Assembly: GCA_026168455.1 (NCBI GenBank)
Contig: CM047425.1
Span: 6,484,001-6,548,000 of the forward strand
Direction: 5' to 3'
Length of the DNA: 64,000 nt
DNA from: Theocolax elegans
Taxonomy: Eukaryota; Arthropoda; Insecta; Hymenoptera; Cerocephalidae
The notes below the pieces were generated by a model. The model worked only from the letters and a program-made list of their open reading frames with translations. It was not told where the DNA came from and ran no database searches. Below are positions 50,481-63,222 of the stretch, piece after piece (positions within the stretch are counted from its first letter, which is position 1; the number at the start of each line of letters is the position of its first letter). A program made the translations under genes and the position numbers.

Positions 50481-51264
50481 CAAAATTGGACAATTTTAGC
50501 TTTAGCATAAGACAGAATGAATTAGTTAATGACGTAGCGATTGGATAGTTAGGGTTTAGTCTAAAATTATATTTGGAAACGTTGCTATTTTCAGTAATTT
50601 ATTTGCTCTCTCATTCTCTTTATATCTCGTTTTATCCAGAGAATCTTTTAAGATAGTTAGAAAATAAAGTAAAGTCAGGTAAGCGTCCTAATGGTCGGAT
50701 ATGTGAAAACAATTGGACAGATGCTACGTTTTTCTTCGAGGGAATTGGTCCAGATTGGTCCATTACTGCTTTCTTCGTTCACGAACAAAAAGGGTACTCT
50801 GACCGGTAAAAAATAAAAGTTTACATCGCTGTCTTTTACAGGTTTTACACCTTTTGAAATATTAAAAACAACAATTTTCTACGAGATATTTTGAAATACT
50901 GAATAATCCTGTTCGAATCATTCGACTCGATCGATACCGACATTCGAAACAAACAATTGCAATATTACGTGTCTTTCTTCATAGATAAAACCGCAAGAAT
51001 TATTCCTAAACCTACGAAAAGCTCCTTTGATGGATCAAAAGAGAATCTGATAAATTGAAATATCAAAAAATCGAATCCAATTTGGAAAAGCCAGTCGTCA
51101 AACGAAAGAACGTCGAACGAAGTATCCCATCCAAACAGTATCCCGTAAAAATTCGAAACGCAATAAAAGAGAAAAGAAAAATCGAAGATTTGGATTACAA
51201 TTGTCTACACCGGATAGTCTGTTTTTATCGTTTATTTAACCTATTGAAAATTACGTTTCTATAG
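50481..51264. other. Non-coding stretch between two islands
   Basis: A 69-codon plus ORF at 51055-51264 is Lys/Glu/Ile-rich and motif-free. It ends at an acceptor-like TTACGTTTCTATAG (AG at 51263-51264). If the flanking islands are exons, this would be the intron. Confidence 0.3.
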
Positions 51265-51640
51265 GATCGTACCACGTGGATCGGAGTTACACGATAAAAG
51301 GGAAAGGGGGCGAGGTCGAGGGAGGCTCTCCAAGATCCGAGTAGAAATCTCATGGGAGTAAAGAACCAGTCACGAGGATCTTCTTGGCAAAGGTCCGGTC
51401 CTCCACCATTGGTCAGCTCCCACCGGGTTTGCTTTAGCAGTCGCCTTTCCTCACCGCAGGAGTCGTGAACAGGCAAGAACCTTGGGAAAAACCCGACATG
51501 GCTTGCAGCCATTTATCTGCATCCTGGGAGAACACCTTACGGGGGAGGATAGAGGTGTTCGCATTACTTGAATCTATCAGGACCAACTTGCTGAGTGGAG
51601 GAGATGAATAGCACCACAATTTACAAGACCGCGCTGAGAC
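51265..51640. other. Compositionally distinct G+C-rich block, possible exon
   Basis: An abrupt 370-bp block of balanced, repeat-free sequence in A+T-rich surroundings, starting at an acceptor-like site. Minus-strand ORFs (95 codons at 51225-51512, 61 codons at 51434-51619) overlap in different frames and include FSQDADKWLQAMSGFSQGSC. No known RNA (7SK, SRP, RNase P) or protein family was recognised. It could be a noncoding exon, a conserved element or a repeat copy. Confidence 0.3.
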
Positions 51641-52314
51641 ATAATTAACTTGGAATGTTACGGATTAACGGTAGAATCGATAATCCAACTTGGCGAAGAA
51701 TAAAATTATTGTTTCGTACTACCTTTCGACTCTCCTAGTCTTAGTTAAATATTTACAATCGATTCGACTCCAACAATCGTGATAATTATTTTAGTTTACT
51801 TAGAGTATCTGGGTTGAACAAATTGCAAAATGCACGATACAGACAAATTACATCATTACGAAATCAAATTCCTAAGTTGTGTTTATCATGAATTCGTTAG
51901 ATCTAGGGTGAGGCTTTAAGAAGGGGTTGGATCCAGCCTGTAATCATTAATGATGCAATATTTCGCAGCTTACGTTCTAAGTTAGTTTTGAAAGCTATCG
52001 TGCTTAAAAGTTACTACAGCCGATGTAGTTGCCTACTAGGGAACGAGAAAAGTTACAATTTTAGACACTGAAACTTATAGACTGCAATAATAATCGTTTC
52101 GTACGTTATTTATAATTTCGAAACTTCTTCGTGTTAATTGTTATATATAAATATATAAATATTGCACGCCCGAATGCTTTCAATCGAGTAGCAAATAAAA
52201 AGCAGGTTTTAATTAAATTTGACGAGCGTGACAATTCGCCGTGGCGAGTCGAAACTCGTTATACCTAAATTAAATGTATATGATAAACAAAGGGGTACGA
52301 AATTAATGGAATAG
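51641..52314. other. Non-coding stretch
   Basis: A+T-rich with a TATATAAATATATAAATA run near 52143. Nothing recognised. Confidence 0.5.
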
Positions 52315-52620
52315 CTGTACGTCGAGTATTTTACATACAAAATTAAGCTCGAGTGTTTGAAAGGTAATGCGCTATGCGTGAATAATTCACAAGTGATCGC
52401 TATTGTTGAGGTAAGGAATTTGGTGTATGCAAGACGCTCTGGCTGTGACTACTGTCACCTAAGCAACAAGACGCCTGCTGTGTCGAGGCCACTTCCGTCA
52501 ACAAAGAGGACCCTCGCTGAGCCCTTCTGAGTCATCATATAGGCTCCAAGTCTGACGTCCTCCTCGATCGAGTGCTCACCCTAGGGTTTCTCTTCGTTTC
52601 GTACGATGGAGCATTCTAAT
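52315..52620. other. G+C-rich block with open frames on both strands and a strong donor
   Basis: On the plus strand a 71-codon frame without a start methionine is open at 52315-52527 (includes SGCDYCHLSNKTPAVSRPLP). It contains GAG|GTAAGG (GT at 52411-52412), a very good splice-donor match. On the minus strand 41 codons are open from 52580 to 52458 (includes LGAYMMTQKGSARVLFVDGS). Neither matches a family I know. The block lies 0.8 kb beyond the 51.3-51.6 kb island and may belong to the same locus. Confidence 0.25.
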
Positions 52621-55600
52621 ACCTTATTGTTTCACAGATGAGTAGTCATTTTTACTTGTACATGCTCTCTTAATTTGAATAATCACAGTTAGCTCGTTTA
52701 GCTTATTGATTTTTCATCTTTAATGTTACGTGCGTTATTAGAGGATAGTTTAATGAATGATCAATACAGACGTCAGCAAATCATACGTTTATAGAAACAA
52801 TTCTCGTTTTTTCTTCGAAAATAAGGATAGTACACAAGCGAAGTAAGGAATCGAGGAATGAATTTCCTTGATGTACCCAAATTTCACGGGTAAAATTTAA
52901 AAAGATAGAAGTACCAATTCAGCATCTCCCTCTCGGTCTTTCCCCATATAACAGACTCAAACGCAAATAGCGAATACCCTGTGTAAATCTCAATTTCTCT
53001 AGGTAAGCGTATATAGCCCTAGTGTAGTATGCTCAGCATACACAATACCTTAAGAGGTTCCGACCGTGGCTTTTTAAAAGGAAAACGAAGGAGAGAGAAT
53101 GATGGGGGTTGGAGAGGGAGAGGGAGAGGGAGAAAACCAGAAAAACGCATACATTGATCTTTGCTCGTTAAATTTGTACGGTATGTACAATGCGGTTCTT
53201 TGAGGGTACGTGTGCACAAGTCGTGTATAATACATCTCGGTTTACGCTTGCAATTTCATCCTTTTCTCGTTTGTTTTTTTTTCACCGTGCAACGGTTTTA
53301 ATGTACAACGAACAATGTGTAATCCATGCGCGAGAGTTACGTTTATCTGGGCGTCAAATTGGGCTTTCCGCGAGACTCGTCTGAAAAGCTATTGTTTTCA
53401 GAGTTGATTTTATGTTGAGGGATATACACTGAAAGCCCTCTGTCCTTCTCATTGATTACATTGGGATTTATGTCCGAGAGGAAAAATAGATTATTGGTGA
53501 TAGGTAAACGATACCTTAAGGGGACAAATCTGAGATTAAAATTCGAAAAACATAATTATTCATTTATTAAATTAATAATTTATGTGCAACATAACTTTTT
53601 TTAATCAACTATGACACTCCATATATCAACATGTTTTATGATAATGCATTTATCAAAGGATGTCGTGTTACAATTAAACTACCTAAAAGGTTTTGGATTA
53701 AAGTTAATAACACAATTTGTTAAAACTAATAATTATTCTTAATGAACTATTCAGGCTTGTTCGCTTAAACGTACAACACTAAGAATTAGAAATTTATTAT
53801 AATTTTCATAATAAATTAAATTTTTATTAATCATTTTTTAGTTAAAATTTTTTTTGGGTGGATATTTATATAATCAACGTTTATATCTGTACCCGTAAAG
53901 GCAATATAAAAAAATACGAGGAAGCATAAAGTAATTGATATGTAACGAAATATTTGTGTAGTTGTAATAACAGTGAGTTCTCTAAAAACAATCTGTATAG
54001 AAAAAATATATTTATTTTCGAGGTAATAGAAAAAAAAATACTTTCCGTTATATAAACAAACAATGATAAATGCAATTTTAGAAACTCAGAAGCCTTACGT
54101 TCACTTTATATTTTGCTTAGTTCAATATTTTTAGAAAATACACATATATGTGTATGGAAAACAAATATTATCGGAAAATCTATATGGAAATATATAAGTT
54201 TTATATATTCAGATTATTCAAGTATATTCGAAATGCAAGTTTTAAAATATTTTGTTTGAAACAATTATTTATATAGAAATGAAACAATAACTAAATTTAA
54301 TTAAACGCATTAACGTGTACATTAAACTTGTATAATATTCATTATTATCCCAAAATATTGAATAACAATTGAGTTGATTAAAATCTAAACCTCCAAGTAA
54401 TTACACGAAATTAAATTATCTATACTAGTTGTTAAAGTATTTCAATTAATAACTTATAATGAACAACAATAATTACACTAAATAATATAGTTTGCCAAAT
54501 GTATATAAATTAGAATTAGAAGCAACTTGTTTAATTTAGGTGTAAAACTATAAACAGCGTATATAATGGATCACAAGATTATTGAACTGTATCGTCACAG
54601 CTTCACAGGTAGTCGATAACTTGTTTACACGCTCAATATGAAATTTCAGATTCTGTTAAATATTAATGTTCTGCTCACTAAAACACCTCATTTCAACGCG
54701 TCAGTAAATTTCAACACTAAGTGTGATACGCATAAAAGCGCAAAAATATATAAAAGTAGATTACTAACATGTTAGGTATTGATTAAATTTGATAAAAAAA
54801 AACTTTAATTATCCACTATATAACCCCTCTTAAAGAAAAAAAGGAAGAAATTTTTTAAAAACATGGATAGGTAACAAAACAGCAGAAAAAGGTGCTAAAA
54901 AATAAATGGTAAGTGTGAAAAAGGCGAAAGGGCATTTTATAGTCAGATGTGTATTTGCATGAGCTGCGTATACAGCTAACAAATTTTTGAAAGATGTGAA
55001 CGTGCAAAGTTAGTCTACAGGATAATAAAAGATAATAAAAAAGGTAATGGCGCGGACGGATGTACGGAGAAACACTGGACGATAATTCAAGTATTACGTA
55101 ATGCAACGTACGTTTCGCACTATACTTCGTATAGTATAATAAATAAACATAAACTCGATTTATTCATTATATGTTTAACTATAAAAAAAAGAATTTTATA
55201 CAATATTAAAATATAATAAAAGTACATACGCTTAAAGAACTAAAAAATCTAATGTTTATAATAATTTTATCTAAACTTCTAGACTATACAAGAAATTTTT
55301 ATAAACGCATTGTTATTACCTTCAAAGAATTATAATTTTGAGCAGAACTTTAACTGCGGAGGGTTCAATATGAGATATCAGCTTTAAGTTAAATTGTAAT
55401 TAATGGCTTATACTTGAAACAAAAAAATCTTCATAACCAGTTTTAATAAATATTTTCAATAGTCGAATACGTATTACCAATATTTATTAAACTTTGTGTT
55501 TAAAAATTATCAATATTGAAGGCTATAAGGAAAAATAAAATACGTATTACTATAGAAGCAGCCTCGAGGCAATTCCAATTATTGAAAAAATTAACATTTT

Positions 55601-56189
55601 TAGAGGAGATGAGCGTATGATAAATATATTGAATGAAACAAGCCATAAAGTTATCAATGTTTTTTTACATTAAAAAATATAAACTTTTAAATTCCTTCGA
55701 ATTAATTTTATTTAAATTATTTCATATTTGAAACAATATCCTAACTTTATCTATACTTCATAAATAATCATGAATCATATAATATTCGAGAGAAGCTTTT
55801 TGTGTAAAAAAAATAAAATATATTACGTTAAAACTGCACACTGGTTTGGACGACTAAGCTAACATAACTATAAATAATAAAGTTTACCGATTGTGTAGCA
55901 AAGTTGAGTGACGTAACTACCCTAACAAATCGTTTCAGAAAATTAAACACCAAAACGAATGACATGGATTCGCACCTCATCTGCATCCCGTCAATATTCG
56001 ACTAGTTCATAAAGCAATAACGTCACGATTTGCCAAACTGTTGCGTTTTACGATGTACATCACATATGGTAAAACAAAATATCAATTTTCTATCTACTTA
56101 AAATAACAAAAAGAGAGTAAACCATGAAATAACGCAATTAAATCTAAAAGATAAAAGAAAAAAGTGACAATGCCGAGCGAGTTTCTTTG
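52621..56189. other. Non-coding A+T-rich stretch
   Basis: Holds a GGGAGA-type simple repeat at 53112-53134. ORFs of 64 to 83 codons (53019-53384, 53881-54075, 54855-55106) lack motifs. No gene was recognised. Confidence 0.5.
53112..53134. repeat. (GGGAGA)n short tandem repeat
   Basis: About four GGGAGA units; it also has G-quadruplex potential. Confidence 0.85.
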
Positions 56190-56640
56190 GAGTCGATCTG
56201 CATTTCCCGTGGCGCTTAATGCAAGTCCGCGGCTCGTTGAGCGCGACCGGATTTGCATTCCAAAAGCGACCACAGTCGTTCCCTCATTCGCGAGGGACGA
56301 TCGAGTACCATCAGCCTGGTAGGTAGCCTCGTACCTCCCCTATCGAAAACCCGTGCGACTTCTAATGCCCTGTTTGGGAATACAAATACGTCCGTGCGGC
56401 CATATCGTGTGTGCTTTGCTCTCGAGGCTGAGTTGGAAATGTTGCGAGGATTCGGTGGTGCGTTCGTTTCAACTTGCCTATATATTGGCTTTTGTTGACG
56501 GAAAGGTGGTTCATGGGTGCGTTTAACCGTTTTAACGGAAGTAATGTGTTTTCCTCCCTCGACTCTGATTGTTTCGACAGTCGAAAAGAGATATTTGACG
56601 TGCCGCGGGGATTTGTTTGACATTTATTTCCTTTCTCTTT
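56190..56640. other. CpG island-like block with long opposing ORFs
   Basis: About 450 bp of CpG-rich, repeat-free DNA with abrupt edges. The minus strand carries a 135-codon ORF (56623-56216, starting MSNKSPRHVKYLF) and the plus strand an opposing 81-codon ORF (56253-56498). The minus ORF is Arg/Thr/Pro-rich with no recognised domain. A+T-poor DNA has few stops, so such ORFs are expected by chance. An octamer ATTTGCAT lies at 56251-56258. It is probably a regulatory element or an unrecognised exon. Confidence 0.3.
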
Positions 56641-56789
56641 TTATGACGAGAGAACCTCGAGATGCTGATCGTTGATTAATTAATGAAATTGATGTTTTGA
56701 AGGCTGTTCTAGAAATTTGGCCATTATTTATTACTACAATTTGTTTCAAATTATACCACCGATCTTCTTTGGTTGAATCAATAAATTAA
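56641..56789. other. Non-coding stretch
   Basis: A+T-rich; nothing recognised. Confidence 0.5.
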
Positions 56790-56791
56790 TA

Positions 56792-57065
56792 CACGAAGAG
56801 AAATTTTTTATTAAAAATTACAAAATATTTTGTAAAAATTAGAATAGCTTTTAGTAAATAAATCACAGACTAACAAACTAAAAAAAATTACTATAGTTTA
56901 TATTAAAATTTAGAAAGGTTATAGTAAATATTACAAGAATTATAGTAAATTTTATTATAATCTATAGTAATTTTTACTAGAAACTATAGTAATTTCCCTA
57001 ATCTGTCAGTCTGTGATTCATTTACTAGACACTATTGTCATTTTTATTCTAAACTTTTTTCAGTG
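56792..57065. mobile_element. TA-flanked inverted-repeat (MITE-like) element
   Basis: About 274 bp with CACGAAGAGAAA at the left end and an imperfectly matching TTTTTTCAGTG at the right end, flanked by TA at 56790-56791 and 57066-57067. The arms match imperfectly over most of the length: GTAAATAAATCACAGACT (left, near 56854) mirrors AGTCTGTGATTCATTTAC (right, near 57009), and AATTACTATAGTTT mirrors AAACTATAGTAATT. The ACTATAG motif recurs through the middle. No coding capacity. The TA flanks suggest Tc1/mariner-type mobilisation, but a two-base flank is weak evidence. Confidence 0.55.
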
Positions 57066-57067
57066 TA

Positions 57068-58355
57068 GTAGCTAAGAATAAATATATGTAAGATACAATA
57101 GATAAAATTCAATTACTTATATTACACCATGCTTACATAAGATAATAAAGTCACATTATATTTATTTGTTTCACTTTCATTACGCAAAGCAGCTTTACCC
57201 AATATTCTTAAAGCAACGTAGTATTGTTGGGCTTTGAATTGGACAATTGAAAAGCTAGGAATAGACTGTTCTGGTGAATAATTGTAGTGGTAAGTATGTG
57301 TACAGTGCGAATACACACGTCGTACAATTGGGCCTCGATTTTGTGTAGGTATATCGTATATACCGGGCTTCCACGGAGTACAGCAGTAGCAGCGCATTCG
57401 TAAATGTATTGTGGAAGCCACGTCTCTTCAAATTTAGGAAGCAAATATTGCCTAGGACGTTGTGCTCGGCTCTGCGAAATCGTGCGCGAGAATTTCACAG
57501 CGCATGGCGCATGTTAGATCGAGCGCGAGGAATCTATGAGGAATCTATTCTGTGAATACTATCGCCATAGTGTCGAGACTGATGGCCCTCTTTTTGATAA
57601 ATTAATTACTAAGTGTTATTTTTACCAATACGAAATCACGTATTTATTAATAATCTGAATATATGAAATATTAATAAATATTTCTCTATTAAACTTTGAT
57701 GTATTAATATTAAAATTATATAGAATTATATATATTTTAATAACTTACGAACGAGTGTAGATGAGACACTGGTCATTACTCACCTGCAACATAAAAAGAG
57801 GAATATTTTACATTAAAATGTTAATTTTTAATAGGACGGGGTGTTTTCTCTTTGTTTGCATGGATTATATTAACAAATTTAATTTATCGTTAACTTAAAT
57901 AAATGTCAAATTTGACGTAATTGTAATGAAATACATTTACATAAATTTATCTTATTATATCATAGTACCCTGATATGATCTGCTTTATTTTTATATTACT
58001 AAATTGTATAAGATAATAATTAATTTAAATAGAATTTTTCAAGATTTTTTTAAATAACTCAATAACGTGCTTAAATATTAAAAAGTATACTATATTTTTC
58101 AAAAATATTGATCAAAAAAACAAAATATTTATTTGCTATAAAACCTGCATTAAGTTAAAGTGAATCAATTTATCATGAAAAAGAGGAAATAAAGAAGAGA
58201 AAAGTAGTAAAATACATCTTCTCTACAAAATTAATGTACCTCCATCCGTTTGTTAATAGCTCATTAATTACATTTAAAATTAATAAATATATGGAAATTA
58301 TAAAAAAGAAATAATATCTTATTAGAAAAATGGTCAAAGAATAAAATGTAAATAA
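57068..58355. other. Non-coding stretch
   Basis: Overlapping minus ORFs (99 and 96 codons, 57122-57498) lie in a slightly more balanced patch and have no recognisable motif. The rest is A+T-rich. Confidence 0.45.
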
Positions 58356-58377
58356 TTCAGTTTGAATTCAAACTGAA
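58356..58377. repeat. 22-bp perfect palindrome
   Basis: TTCAGTTTGAA followed directly by its exact complement TTCAAACTGAA. No spacer. It is isolated, with no similar copy noticed nearby. Confidence 0.8.
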
Positions 58378-59800
58378 ACTACCTCAAAAGAGAATTTATG
58401 TGGTTAAGTAAAAATATAGCCTCGAGAAACGAAGGATTCTTAATTCCGTTATAAGTCAAATATAGAAAATCGTACAAGATATATAACCAGCAATAGTATT
58501 GTAAAATATAACAATACTTCTGCAAGGTAAGAATCGTCGAGTTAAAAGTTGCCAGTTACACGAAGCGCATGAGAAACAAAAGGATTTCGAAAACTAGTTA
58601 ATATGAAAATTGGATAGTTATAAATAACATTTCAGCTACTTTACATTCTGTAACGTCAAATGAATCGTTTTACGTTCATAAAGTTTTACAAGTGCTGCGT
58701 TTATGCATCGATTTTATGAGGATTGGATTTATGGTTTTTACGTGACACTCGGTTTTATGTCTTCTTCAGCTACTATACGCATCTATAACTCGAAAACTAC
58801 TAGTCATAATCGAGTAAAAATTTAACTGATATTCTGGAGTCATCTCTTAATCGAAGTGCGCATTACTATAAACCTCTCTTAGTACATTACGGTTTTTATA
58901 CTCTTTAAAAAATTTAGTCTGATCGCATGAAGCAATAGCAATTTCATTATTTCGACCGGAAACTCTAGGATGATTAAGTTTAAAAAAAAATAGTATACAC
59001 AATTATCCTGTTATTCTACGTTGTTGTGATAATAAATAGTAAAGTTTGATATGATCTTAACTACGTAGTTACATACGAATAATCCTTTGTTGATTCAACC
59101 AACCAAATTTAGGTCTCGTATTATCAATTCCATTGCTAATCAGCACGAGATAATGTTTACGGGGTCAGTAAGCACGAATCTCGTATCAGAATTATTAAAT
59201 AAATCCGTTCCAAATTAATAATAATTATTATTTCCGTTATTGACGAGTTTTAAATTTTTCGTGGGAAAAACTATGTTTGAAGTAAACTGTAAAATACGAA
59301 AAAAATTGGATTAATAGTAAAAAAGATAGTACGAAATTGTATATTCATGTATTTTAGCGAGAGTCTATTAAAAGTTTAGTAACATCACGATTTGCCTATG
59401 TATATACCCTTCGCTGTAGTAATAATGGACACAGACCCGAAAATGTCACTCACTATTAGCCATTTCAATGTCCGAAACTTTTGTATTACAGTGTATTCTC
59501 ATTACTTATTACTGAACGATATTTTACGAGCGAATATCCATTCTAGTTCAAAACCCCTTTAATATAGATGGCAATGCGCTTAGTAATAATTGAAATTAAA
59601 AGTGTAAAAAAAAGTGTACAATTTTTTAATTATTTATAAAAGGTATCAACGAAAACATTGAACTGACGTGAAGTAAAATAAATATTCCAATTTCGTATAT
59701 ACCTATGTATCGGTATCCTCCTATAATTTTCCAAACAGTACGAAAAATAAAAACATTATAAAGGTAGAATCCGCAAGCTCGGCAACTCCGTGGTAAAATA
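58378..59800. other. Non-coding A+T-rich stretch
   Basis: Nothing recognised. Confidence 0.5.
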
Positions 59801-60078
59801 TATATATGTATATACACATGAAGCCTGTGCGACAAAAGGAAACCTACGTGAAGGCGCGATATAATTCACATTCGATTTCCCCGGCGGCGACACATCTCGA
59901 GAAAGTATTTCCCTTGCAAAAAAAAGACCGGAAAAGAAATAAGACGACAAAGACTACGTGCTTTGATAAAATGCATGGCTTCGTCATCGAGGAGGATCGT
60001 ATTGGGTCGAAGAAATTACTTTCGTACCAACGATCGGAAAGGTTTTCACGTTACATTTCTTGGGTTTGCTATTATTAA
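59801..60078. other. Slightly G+C-richer block
   Basis: A balanced patch with a 90-codon plus ORF (59806-60078) and an opposing minus ORF (59756-59950). The plus ORF is Lys/Arg-rich and has no motif. Probably non-coding. Confidence 0.2.
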
Positions 60079-62719
60079 TTATACCGTTGCATTTTTTTTT
60101 CTCTCTTCAATCCGAACGGATGATGGTTTATTTAAAGATAACAATTATTACTTTGAAAAACTTATAAGTAAGATGAACTTGAAGATTATAACGGTAATAC
60201 TAATTATTTTACAAATCATATTTATTCGTTTAAAATAGAAGATAACTCCAAAGTTGGTTATTTGAAATTAGTAAAGCTTGCACAACGGTTGGAGAAATTT
60301 ATAATTGTTGATTTTTTTTCCGGAAAACTGGTACAGTATGGATTTTACTGGGGAGTAAGCTTTTACTAAGCGATGCGCGATAAAGAACACCGGATTATCG
60401 AAGCGAGGTTCCTGATTTTCTGACGTGATTTTTCATGCAAATGCGATTGTTTGCGTTTGCCCGTTCAAAAACGCACTTTCGAAAATTCGCGTATTCAAAT
60501 GAGATAGCGTTATTTTCGTTTAATTCGTTAGAAAATGAAGTGGTATATCGAATAACCGCGTAATATTGTAAATTTGTTGAATTTTCTAATTTGTTTGAAT
60601 TTGATTTTGCATAAATATACGTATAAATTTCAACTCACTTTATATTCGAAATATCGGATAATATTTTGATAAAAAAAAAGTTAGTGATATTTTATAGAAT
60701 AATTGTTGTGGAAGTTAAACAGGTTATCGTTCCATATTTTACAATTCATGATGCAGATTGAAAAGAAAATCAGAGACGTGATAAAAATGAAGCTACATTC
60801 AAGCTCTGTTTCTCCTTGTTCTAACTTTGGAAGCGCCATTATTTTAAAGATTTAAAAAGTCGAGTCTATCTAAAATTGCGAAAGAAATAAAAAGCCGACG
60901 GTTTCATGGTAGTTTCGATCTTCCAACTTTCTTATCTCGAGTCAGGTATACTTACAACAAAGAATCCACCAAATCTCGTTGTGCTTGACAATGAACTTTT
61001 TCACATTGTCCTTTCCATATTTTGCTTTTCTCGATCCTTCCACGCGTGATAAATTCACTTTTTTTATTTGAATAACGTTATAATAGAATGCAGAGATTTT
61101 TTTTATCGAATAATGTAGTAGATTTTTAATTAATACACGTTCGATTTTAATGTCAAGGTATAAAGATGCTATTGTACTTTACTTTCGTAATAGGAGGTTG
61201 TAACCTTTTTCTTATATCCCATTAAAAAATTCATTACGAATTTTCTTCCTATGTAGGTTAATTCTGCATAAACCATAACAAAGGGGTCAGCAAACTGATT
61301 GAAAATTCATTCAATAAAGAAACTAAAAGTTAATAAATAATGAAACATTTTCATTTAATAAAAAGAGAATGAAATAATATATTCCACTCTTATAAGAGTA
61401 ATTAGATGGCGAAAGTTATGCCCTATAAAATTGAAATTATGGGATGTAACATTAAACAAATAAGCTTAAGACATTCGAAATACGGGAGAGCAAATAAATC
61501 AGATGCGATAATCAGGCAATTACCGTACAATTTGAAAATCGTGAAAACCGATCTCAATTATCGAGAAGATTAATGTTAACCATAGGCGCGTCTACGTAAC
61601 AACTGTAACATTAATCTGTAGATCTGCATAAATCTAGATTGTGCCGATTAAATAATCCATTTGGGCGACTTTCTCCCTTGGTGCAGGGTGTGGGACTCGG
61701 CCGTTTAGTTCCGTCAACCGAACGCTCGCGCCCTTTCTAAACTTATCTAAATATTCAACAGTCCACGACCCGATTTAGAACAATTTAATCCCTTACCTTC
61801 CTTCCTTCCTTTCCTCGTGCGATTTCACTCTATAAAGCGGATTCCATATCGCTCTAAAAATTTCACAGTCAAATTTACATTTACTGATCGAAGATTCACA
61901 AATTCACGGGTTTCGGATTACCGATAATTCATTTAAAATCGATCCCTTCGTTATCTTCGTTTCACTGTTTCGTTGTTATTTTGAAAATTGATAACAGTTC
62001 TTTTCCGTATTTTACTCAAGTTTGGATTTTTTTTTATTTCTTTACCTTGCAGTTGGCTAAAAACGATAACCACAATTTTCAATATTTTTATAACTGACTG
62101 TTTCTATCAGATTGTTTTGTTTAACTAATTTTTGTATTGGTATTAAAAATACATCATTTTTTAGATCAAATACTATTATTATTATACGTACTTTTTCCTG
62201 TAAATGTGTCTAATAAATATATATTGATTGACCATTAAAATATATACGAAATTCAGAATATCCAATTGCTAATACAATGTATATTTTGGTAAAACCGTCA
62301 CGATAAGTAAGTTTAATGTCCACTTATTTTTAAGCTCTTTGAGAAATAATCTCATAAGATCGCGAAAGCTCTATTTATGTTTTAAGCTTAAAACATCAAC
62401 AAGGTAGTCTTATACACCCAATAACCTACTTTGTTATTTTCATCCGTAGTTCGTATACACAATATGTTTGGGTAACGTTGCAGCTATAGAGATTTGTTAT
62501 GTTTCGTTCAAATTTTAAATAAATTAATGTGGAGTGAATGTCGATTCATCTGAATGTGATACGTTAATTGATTTTGATATTTATCAGGTTAAGTTAACGA
62601 AATACAATTTTTTTCCTTAGCCAATGCATCTGATCTTTGGTAAACGAAATAAATAGAAATTTACAAACAAAAGTGTGTTTTTGAAAATCAATATTACACA
62701 ATAGAGGGGAGAAGGAAAA
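60079..62719. other. Non-coding A+T-rich stretch
   Basis: An octamer ATGCAAAT lies at 60435-60442 and a CTTC-type repeat at 61794-61815. A more balanced patch at 61660-61830 carries no ORF. No gene recognised. Confidence 0.5.
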
Positions 62720-62898
62720 TTTACATTGATTTAGCTATTTTATCTTGGAACGAGGAAAAATGTATATATCTATAAAGTGAAATTCTATCGGGTGCGGTGT
62801 ATCGGGAAGGCAACTCGTCCATGACACATCCGACACATTCGAAGTTTCGTAGAGGAGGTATCGAGAGGCCCTTATCTCGTATGGAAAAATCGCGCGGA

Positions 62899-62912
62899 AT
62901 TTGCATTTGCAT
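62899..62912. promoter_or_regulatory. Two overlapping octamer (POU) motifs
   Basis: ATTTGCATTTGCAT contains ATTTGCAT at 62899-62906 and again at 62905-62912, sharing two bases. Octamers are bound by POU-domain factors. The overlap and the CpG-rich island make a regulatory role plausible; function is inferred. Confidence 0.3.
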
Positions 62913-63201
62913 AATCAAGGATCGAGCGGTAGGAACGGCGACCACCCTCGCCGAAACGTTTCTCTCTCGTCTAGACGAGGGAGAGGAAACCAAGACGGGT
63001 TAGCTCTGGGCGAAATGGAGAGGTCCTTTATTCGAGCAGCCTGTCATTCTCCCGGCTGAACGAGCCTTCTATGTGCGCGCGGGCGCGGAATAGCTTTCGA
63101 GAGCCCAAGATAAAGGGAACGAGGGAAATGCGAGAAATGCACACCATTTCATTTGCGCGTATCGCAACTCTCTCTACCTCTTTCTCCTCCCACTTCCCCT
63201 C

Positions 63202-63222
63202 CCCCTCTCTCTCTCTCTCCCT
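63202..63222. repeat. (CT)n microsatellite
   Basis: A CTCTCT tract within the longer pyrimidine run. Confidence 0.85.
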
